Shown one piece after another: positions 58,311-64,000 of a DNA stretch of 64,000 nucleotides (position 1 is the first letter of the stretch; each line of letters begins with the position of its first letter). A program made the position numbers and the translations under genes. The notes beneath the pieces were generated by a model. It made no database searches. It saw only the letters and a program-made list of their open reading frames with translations, and was not told where the DNA came from. The stretch comes from Crenobacter luteus. GTDB lineage: Bacteria; Pseudomonadota; Gammaproteobacteria; Burkholderiales; Chromobacteriaceae. Location of the stretch: assembly GCF_004345725.1 (NCBI RefSeq), contig NZ_SLXG01000002.1, forward strand, positions 154,637-218,636, written 5' to 3'.

Positions 58311-59432
58311 TCAGTCGAACAGCGCGTCGACGTAGCCGCGCGCGTCGAACGGGCGCAGGTCGTCGATGCTCTCGCCGACGCCGACAAAGCGCAGCGGCAC
58401 CGGGCGCTCCTTGGCGATCGCCGCGATCACGCCGCCCTTGGCGGTGCCGTCGAGCTTGGTCAGCACCAGGCCGGTCAGGCCGAGCGCGTCGTCGAAGGCC
58501 TTGACCTGGTTGATCGCGTTCTGGCCGATATTGGCGTCCAGCACCAGCATGATCTCGTGCGGCGCGTCGGGGATCGCCTTCTGGATCACGCGCTTGACCT
58601 TCTTGATCTCTTCCATCAGGTGCAGCTGCGTCGGCAGGCGGCCGGCGGTGTCGGCCAGCACGATGTCGATGCCGCGCGCCTGCGCCGCCTGGATCGCGTC
58701 GAAGCACACCGCCGCCGCGTCGCCGCCCTGCTGGGCGATCACGGTGACGTTGTTGCGCTCGCCCCAGGCGATCAGCTGCTCGCGCGCGGCGGCGCGGAAG
58801 GTGTCGCCGGCGGCCAAGAGCACCGATTTGCCCTGCGACTGGTAGTACTTGGCGAGCTTGCCGATGCTGGTGGTCTTGCCCGCGCCGTTCACCCCCGCCA
58901 TCATGATGACGAAGGGCTTGCGGCCTTCGACCGACAGCGGCGCTTCCAGCGGCGCGATCAGTTCGTGCAGCGACTCCTTCAGCGCGCCCTTGAGCTCGCT
59001 GGCGTCCTTCAGACCCTTGAGCGTGACGCGCTCGCGTACGTCCTTCAGCAGCCCGGTGGTCGCCGGCACGCCCATGTCGGCGGTCAGCAGCACGGTTTCG
59101 AGCTCCTCGTACAGGTCCTCGTCGATCTGGCCGCCGCCGAACAGGCCGGCCAGCGACTTGCCGAGCTTGTCGCGCGTCTTGGACAGGCCGGCCTTCAGCC
59201 GCTCGGTCCAGCTCGGTTTCTTGGCCGGCGCGCTCTCGACGGGCGCCGGCTCGGGCGTGACGACGGGCTCCGGCGCGGCCGCTACGGCGACGGCGGGCGG
59301 CTCCAGCGGCGTGGCCGGCGCTGCTTGCGGAGCGGTTTCGACCGTCGTCCCGGCGACGGGGAGGGCCGGCTCTTCCTTGGCCGGCTCGACGGGGGCGGGG
59401 GGCGGGGTTTTCTTCTTGAAGAAACTAAACAT
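58311..59432 (-). CDS. ftsY: Signal-recognition-particle receptor FtsY
   Basis: GTPase of 373 residues that receives ribosome-SRP complexes at the membrane. N-terminal acidic/Pro-rich A region (about 1-75), N domain, then G domain with GVNGAGKTTSIGKLAKYY, DTAGRLPTQ and TKLDGTAKGG. Begins the ftsY-ftsE-ftsX-rpoH cluster. The M16 peptidase genes run divergently from it. Confidence 0.95.
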   Translation of the reverse strand: MFSFFKKKTPPPAPVEPAKEEPALPVAGTTVETAPQAAPATPLEPPAVAVAAAPEPVVTPEPAPVESAPAKKPSWTERLKAGLSKTRDKLGKSLAGLFGGGQIDEDLYEELETVLLTADMGVPATTGLLKDVRERVTLKGLKDASELKGALKESLHELIAPLEAPLSVEGRKPFVIMMAGVNGAGKTTSIGKLAKYYQSQGKSVLLAAGDTFRAAAREQLIAWGERNNVTVIAQQGGDAAAVCFDAIQAAQARGIDIVLADTAGRLPTQLHLMEEIKKVKRVIQKAIPDAPHEIMLVLDANIGQNAINQVKAFDDALGLTGLVLTKLDGTAKGGVIAAIAKERPVPLRFVGVGESIDDLRPFDARGYVDALFD

Positions 59433-59508
59433 GCGAATCCGGAGTCAAGCAACTCGATGAAAATGGTGCAATTGTATCGTCAATTACCGGGATGCTCCCA
59501 ATAAGCCT

Positions 59509-60870
59509 ATGAAAAACTGGCACAAGCTCGTGGCTGCCGGGGTCTTCGCCGCAAGCGGGGCGACGGCGGCGGCCGAAACGGTCGAGGCGACGCTTCCAAA
59601 CGGCCTCAAGGTGGTGGTGCGGCGCGACGCGCGCGCGCCGGTCGCGGTGTCGCAGTTGTGGTACCGCGTCGGCTCGGTCGACGAAGTCAACGGCCGCACC
59701 GGGCTGTCGCACCTGCTGGAGCACATGATGTTCAAGGGCACCCGCAAGGTGCCAGCCGGCGAGTTCTCGCGCCGCATCGCCGCCGCCGGCGGCCAGGACA
59801 ACGCCTTCACCTCGCGCGACGCCACCGTCTACTTCCAGCAGCTGGCGGCCGACAAGCTGCCGCTGGCGATCGAGCTGGAGGCCGATCGCATGGTCAACCT
59901 GGTCGTCGACGACGAGGCTTTCCGGCGCGAGATCGAGGTGGTCAGGGAGGAGCGCCGCTGGCGTACCGACGACCAGCCGACCGGCCGGCTCCACGAGGCG
60001 CTGTACGCCAGCGCCTTGGTCGCCAATCCGGCGCGTCACCCGGTGATCGGCTGGATGGACGACATCCGCAATATGAAGGCCGACGACCTCAGGGCCTGGT
60101 ACCGCGACTGGTACGCACCGAACAACGCGACGCTGGTGGTAGTCGGCGACGTCGACCCGCAGGCGGTGATCGCGCTGGCGCGCCGGCAGTTCGGCGCGCT
60201 CAAGCCGCGCCCCCTGCCCGAGCGCCGCGAGCAGCGCGAGCCGGAGCAGCAGGGGATGCGGCGTGTCACGGTCAAGGCGCCGTCCGAGCTGTCCTACCTG
60301 ACGCTGGCCTGGCCGGTGCCGCGCCTCGAGAGCCTGACGGATGTCGACCCCTACGCCTTGTCCGTGCTGTCCGAACTGCTCGACGGTCACGACGCGGCGC
60401 GCCTGCCGCGCCGGCTGGTGCGCGAGAAGAAGATCGCGCTCAGCGCCTCGTCAGGTTACGACCCGCTCGGTCGCGGAGCGGCGCTGTTCACGCTGACCGC
60501 GGTACCGGCCGCCGGCGTCGGGCTCGACGCGCTCGAGGCGGCGCTCAAGGCCGAGGTCGCGCGCATCGCGAAGGACGGCGTCGGCGCGGCCGAACTGGCG
60601 CGTGTGCGGCGTCAGCTCGAGGCCAGTCGCGTGTTCGAACGCGACTCGATGTTCGGCCAGGCGATGCAGATCGGCGCGCTCGAGAGCCTCGGCTTTTCAT
60701 GGCGAGCCGAGGACGAAATGAACCGGCGGCTGCAGGCTGTCGACGCCGCCGCGGTGCAGCGTGCCGCCCGCCTGCTGGTCGACGACAAGCTGACCGTCGT
60801 GACCTTGCTCGCCCAGGGAATGAAAGGCCGGCCCGCTGCCTCGGCCAAGTTGGAGGAGGTGAGCCGATGA
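59509..60870 (+). CDS. M16 zinc peptidase, catalytic subunit type
   Basis: Exported M16 peptidase of 453 residues. Signal peptide (about 1-22, ending AAAE), then the inverted zinc motif HLLEH (HxxEH) and its distal glutamate in a VREERRWR helix. PqqL/insulysin-like. ATG 59509. Stop overlaps the start of the next M16 gene (ATGA), so the two form a pair. Confidence 0.9.
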   Translation: MKNWHKLVAAGVFAASGATAAAETVEATLPNGLKVVVRRDARAPVAVSQLWYRVGSVDEVNGRTGLSHLLEHMMFKGTRKVPAGEFSRRIAAAGGQDNAFTSRDATVYFQQLAADKLPLAIELEADRMVNLVVDDEAFRREIEVVREERRWRTDDQPTGRLHEALYASALVANPARHPVIGWMDDIRNMKADDLRAWYRDWYAPNNATLVVVGDVDPQAVIALARRQFGALKPRPLPERREQREPEQQGMRRVTVKAPSELSYLTLAWPVPRLESLTDVDPYALSVLSELLDGHDAARLPRRLVREKKIALSASSGYDPLGRGAALFTLTAVPAAGVGLDALEAALKAEVARIAKDGVGAAELARVRRQLEASRVFERDSMFGQAMQIGALESLGFSWRAEDEMNRRLQAVDAAAVQRAARLLVDDKLTVVTLLAQGMKGRPAASAKLEEVSR

Positions 60871-62213
60871 AGCCGACGCCCCGTTGGACTGCCCTTGTGT
60901 TCGCGCTGCTCGCGCTACCGGCGCTGGCCGCGCCGCAGATCCAGGACTGGCGCGCCGCCAGCGGCGCGCGCGTGCTGTTCGTCGCGGCGCACGAGAACCC
61001 GATCGTCGACGTGCAGCTCAGCTTCGACGCCGGCAACCGGCGCGACCCGGCCGACAAGCCTGGCGTCGCCGAGCTGACGCTCGGCCTGCTCGACGCCGGT
61101 ACCGCGACGCTCGGCGAGGAAGCGGTGCGCGAGAAGCTGACCGATCTGGCCGCCAGCGTGTCCGGCTCGGTCGACGCCGACAGCGCCACCCTGACGCTGC
61201 GCGTGCTCGCCCGGCCCGAGGTGCGCGAGCCGGCAGTCGCGCTGTTGGCCGAGCTGGTCGCGCGCCCGGCCTTCCCCGACGCGGTGCTCCGCCGCGAGCG
61301 CGAGCGCAGCGTCGACAGCCTGCGCCAGCGCGAGACCGACCCGGGCTTTCTCGCCGGCCGCGAACTGTCGCGGCTGATGTACCCCGCCCATCCTTACGGG
61401 CTGGGGGCCCGCTTGTCGGCCGACAGCCTGCGCCGCATCGGGCGCGCCGACTTGCTGGCCTTCTGGCGCACCTACTACCGTCCCGAGTCGGCGGTGGTCG
61501 CCATCGTCGGCGACCTGACGCGCGCCGAGGCCGAGCGCCTGGCCGAGCGTCTGCTCGCCGGCCTGCCCACCGGTCGGCCGGCGCCGGCCGCGCTGCCCGG
61601 CGTGTCGATGCAGGCGGCTGGCCGCCTGCGCGTGATCGCCCATCCGGCCAGCCAGGCCCACGTGGTGATGGGCTTGCCGATGATCACCCGCCACGATCCT
61701 GACTATTACGCGCTGATGGCCGGCAATTATGTGCTCGGCGGCGGTGGCTTCGACGCGCGGTTGATGCGCGAGCTGCGCGACAGGCGCGGCCTGACCTACG
61801 GCGCGTCCAGCTCGCTCGCGCCGCTGGAGGGCGCCGGCCCCTTCGAGCTGGCGTTCTCGACGCGCAAGGACAAGGTCGGCGAGGCGCTCGCGGTGGCGCG
61901 CGCCACCGTCGCCGACTTCGTCGCGAACGGCCCGAGCGAGGCGGAACTGGCGCAGGCCAAGGCCAACATCGTCGGCGGCTTCCCGCTGCGCTTCGACAGC
62001 AACCGCAAGTTGCTCGGCTATCTGGGCGTGATCGGCCGCTACGAACTGCCGCTGACCTTCCTCGGCGACTATCCGGCGCGCATCGCCGCGCTGACCGTCG
62101 CCGACGTGCGCGACGCGTGGCGGCGTCGGCTCGACCCGGCGCGGCTCGACACCGTCGTCGTCGGGCCGACGAGTCTCGACGCGCCGGGTGAGCCGGGCGG
62201 CATGACGCGCTAA
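60867..62213 (+). CDS. M16-family protein lacking the zinc motif
   Basis: 448 residues with signal peptide (about 1-21, ending ALAAP) and M16 fold. It has no HxxEH where its partner has one; the matching helix reads GVAELTLGLL. This catalytic/non-catalytic pairing is common in bacterial M16B proteins, like the two subunits of mitochondrial processing peptidase. Strong GGAGGAGG precedes the ATG. 9-mer copy at 61245. Confidence 0.88.
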   Translation: MKPTPRWTALVFALLALPALAAPQIQDWRAASGARVLFVAAHENPIVDVQLSFDAGNRRDPADKPGVAELTLGLLDAGTATLGEEAVREKLTDLAASVSGSVDADSATLTLRVLARPEVREPAVALLAELVARPAFPDAVLRRERERSVDSLRQRETDPGFLAGRELSRLMYPAHPYGLGARLSADSLRRIGRADLLAFWRTYYRPESAVVAIVGDLTRAEAERLAERLLAGLPTGRPAPAALPGVSMQAAGRLRVIAHPASQAHVVMGLPMITRHDPDYYALMAGNYVLGGGGFDARLMRELRDRRGLTYGASSSLAPLEGAGPFELAFSTRKDKVGEALAVARATVADFVANGPSEAELAQAKANIVGGFPLRFDSNRKLLGYLGVIGRYELPLTFLGDYPARIAALTVADVRDAWRRRLDPARLDTVVVGPTSLDAPGEPGGMTR

Positions 62214-62244
62214 ACTGCCGGCCTCATCATCGTCTGGAGTGCCC

Positions 62245-62793
62245 ATGAGCGCGACACGCAACCAAGTGCGCATCATCGCCGGCCGTTACCGCCGCCGCCT
62301 CTTGTCCTTTCCCGACCAGCCCGGTCTGCGCCCGACGCCGGACCGGGTGCGCGAAACCCTGTTCAACTGGCTGGGTCAGTCCTTGTACGGCTGGTCCTGC
62401 CTCGACCTGTTCGCCGGTAGCGGTGCGCTCGGCTTCGAGGCGGCGTCGCGCGAGGCGCGGCGGGTGGTGCTGGTCGAAAAGTCGCGGCCGGTGGTCGCCG
62501 CCTTGCGCGCCAATCAGCGCCTGCTCGGCGCGAGCGAGATCGAGGTCGTCGAAGCCGACGCGCAGACATATATAAGGCATTGCCGCGAACGCTTCGACCT
62601 GATCCTGCTCGACCCGCCGTTCGACAGCGAATTGTTGGCCGAGGTGCTGCCCCGCGTGCGGGCGCTGTTGGCCGACGGGGGGCAGCTCTACTGCGAGGCG
62701 CGCCGGCTGCCGCCGCTGGAGGGTTGGGACGTCGTCCGCGAGGCGCGCGCAGGCCAGGTGCACTGCGTACTGTTGCGCCCCGGTGTGGAATAA
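62245..62793 (+). CDS. rsmD: 16S rRNA m2G966 methyltransferase
   Basis: 182-residue SAM-dependent methyltransferase modifying G966 of 16S rRNA. Shows IIAGRYRRR, RPTPDRVRETLFNWL, SAM site DLFAGSGALGFEA and catalytic DPPF. ATG 62245 follows GGAG; a GTG two codons upstream is rejected. In-frame 9-mer at 62635. Follows the M16 pair by 31 nt. Confidence 0.95.
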   Translation: MSATRNQVRIIAGRYRRRLLSFPDQPGLRPTPDRVRETLFNWLGQSLYGWSCLDLFAGSGALGFEAASREARRVVLVEKSRPVVAALRANQRLLGASEIEVVEADAQTYIRHCRERFDLILLDPPFDSELLAEVLPRVRALLADGGQLYCEARRLPPLEGWDVVREARAGQVHCVLLRPGVE

Positions 62794-62867
62794 GCTAATG
62801 AACGATTGCGCTTGCCGTCGCTGTTGACGGCTGCCAGAATCACGGGCTGTCCGTGATAGTAGTGTGA

Positions 62868-63131
<264 letters not shown>

Positions 63132-63151
63132 GTCTTTGATCCGAAAGCGAA

Positions 63152-63185
63152 CGCCCTGTCGTGTTGTCGAACGACAGGGCGTTTT
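63152..63185 (+). terminator. Intrinsic terminator of the ferredoxin gene
   Basis: CGCCCTGTCGT (63152-63162) pairs with 63171-63181, followed by TTTT. Confidence 0.9.
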
Positions 63186-63229
63186 GCTTGAATTCCTGCA
63201 GAAAAGCCGAAAATTCTCGCAAAAAGGTG

Positions 63230-63258
63230 TTGACGACATTCGGGTCGATCTATAATAT
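63230..63258 (+). promoter_or_regulatory. Promoter of the tRNA-Tyr-Gly-Thr-tuf operon
   Basis: TTGACG (63230-63235) with TAATAT at 17-nt spacing (63253-63258) or TATAAT at 15 nt (63251-63256). AT-rich A-tracts upstream (63198-63225) resemble an UP element. Confidence 0.8.
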
Positions 63259-63272
63259 TCGGGTCTCTTTCA

Positions 63273-63357
63273 GGAGGGATTCCCGAGCGGTCAAAGGGAT
63301 CAGACTGTAAATCTGACGGCTCTGCCTTCGAAGGTTCGAATCCTTCTCCCTCCACCA
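63273..63357 (+). tRNA. tRNA-Tyr(GTA)
   Basis: 85 nt with encoded CCA and a long variable arm (class II). Acceptor GGAGGGA with TCCCTCC; anticodon loop CTGTAAA. Confidence 0.97.
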
Positions 63358-63412
63358 GATTACTTTGACGACTTGGCGTGGCACTGAAGCAGAGGTGCTC
63401 TAAATCGTAAAG

Positions 63413-63486
63413 GCGGGTGTAGCTCAATGGTAGAGCAGAAGCCTTCCAAGCTTACGACGAGGGTTCGATTCCCTTCACCCGCTCCA
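63413..63486 (+). tRNA. tRNA-Gly(TCC)
   Basis: 74 nt with CCA. Acceptor GCGGGTG with CACCCGC; anticodon loop CTTCCAA. Confidence 0.97.
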
Positions 63487-63507
63487 AGCGTAATTGCCTG
63501 TTTAAGG

Positions 63508-63582
<75 letters not shown>

Positions 63583-63617
63583 TCGCTTAACCTTGTATCG
63601 GATTCAGGGAATTTGCC

Positions 63618-64000
63618 ATGGCTAAGGAAAAGTTCGAGCGGACCAAACCGCACGTAAACGTTGGCACCATCGGTCACGTTGACCATGGTAAGACCACTCT
63701 GACTGCTGCTATCACCACCATTCTGTCGAAGAAATTCGGTGGCGAGGCCAAGGGTTACGATCAGATCGACAGCGCGCCGGAAGAAAAGGCTCGTGGCATC
63801 ACCATCAACACCGCGCACGTCGAGTACGAGACCGCTACCCGTCACTACGCGCACGTCGACTGCCCGGGTCACGCCGACTACGTGAAGAACATGATCACCG
63901 GTGCTGCCCAGATGGACGGCGCGATCCTGGTGTGCTCGGCCGCTGACGGTCCGATGCCGCAGACCCGCGAGCACATCCTGCTGTCGCGTCAGGTTGGCGT
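63618..64000 (+). CDS. tuf: Elongation factor Tu, 3' truncated by window end
   Basis: First 127 residues of EF-Tu, the GTPase that brings aminoacyl-tRNA to the ribosome. GTP-binding motifs GHVDHGKTT (P-loop), RGITIN (switch I) and DCPGHADY (switch II) are present. ATG follows AGGGA, 36 nt after tRNA-Thr. Tyr-Gly-Thr tRNA genes leading into tuf is a classical arrangement (usually followed by secE-nusG). Codon use (GGT, GCT, CGT) differs from the rest of the window, typical of very highly expressed genes. Confidence 0.98.
   Translation, partial: MAKEKFERTKPHVNVGTIGHVDHGKTTLTAAITTILSKKFGGEAKGYDQIDSAPEEKARGITINTAHVEYETATRHYAHVDCPGHADYVKNMITGAAQMDGAILVCSAADGPMPQTREHILLSRQVG

Overview
The window reads as chromosomal DNA of a high-GC (about two thirds or more G+C by eye) betaproteobacterium of the order Neisseriales, closer to Chromobacteriaceae-type genera than to Neisseria itself. 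The reasons are the gene neighbourhoods dprA-lysM / def-fmt-htpX-rsmB-DUF4390-ntrY-ntrX, gshA-gshB, rpoH-ftsX-ftsE-ftsY and tRNA(Tyr, Gly, Thr)-tuf, the DUF3683 FAD/Fe-S oxidoreductase, and pilin genes next to PglL/TfpO-type ligases. The genus is not resolved. There is no phage, no insertion sequence with a transposase and no CRISPR array; nearly all of it is ordinary core chromosome.

Layout. 1-6.8 kb: purine permease (cut by the window edge), 8-oxoguanine-deaminase-type amidohydrolase and a giant FAD/Fe-S oxidoreductase. 6.9-14.4 kb: DUF2971 protein, sulfurtransferase, HIT protein, RBBP9-type hydrolase, exonuclease III, pyrE, a DUF4124 protein, a periplasmic amino-acid racemase and bacterioferritin. 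14.7-23.2 kb: MASE1-CHASE-PAS-GGDEF diguanylate cyclase, EamA transporter, two tRNA-Lys genes, cutA/fxsA, dps, a TonB-led operon and moeB. 23.2-31 kb (minus strand): ntrX-ntrY-DUF4390-rsmB-htpX-fmt-def. 31-36.9 kb: lysM-dprA-smg, topA and a structured intergenic region. 37-47.9 kb: dgkA-apbE-gshB-gshA, a PfkB kinase, a thioredoxin, a GNAT enzyme, fadH, an outer-membrane protein and proB. 48-55.6 kb: a PilZ protein, bioA, two type IV pilins and two O-oligosaccharyltransferases. 55.6-64 kb: rpoH-ftsX-ftsE-ftsY, two M16 peptidases, rsmD, ferredoxin, three tRNAs and tuf (cut by the right edge).

The most striking signal is not a gene. The 9-mer TTGGCCGAG occurs about 41 times by hand count, on both strands, where base composition predicts about one. 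It is used with TTG for leucine although CTG is the dominant Leu codon, and it forms inverted pairs as the stems of intergenic terminators. This is how Neisseria DNA uptake sequences behave, and the window also carries dprA and type IV pilin genes. I propose it as the uptake sequence of this lineage, in a form I do not recognise from the described Neisseria dialects.

Other points of interest: an NtrX whose AAA+ domain has lost its ATPase and sigma-54 motifs; a sigma-32 promoter that overlaps the fmt stop codon and drives htpX; a leader hairpin holding the rpoH ribosome-binding site; a 114-bp palindromic element at the HIT gene; a candidate small RNA after topA; and two tandem pilin-glycosylation ligases beside a pilin ending in serine.
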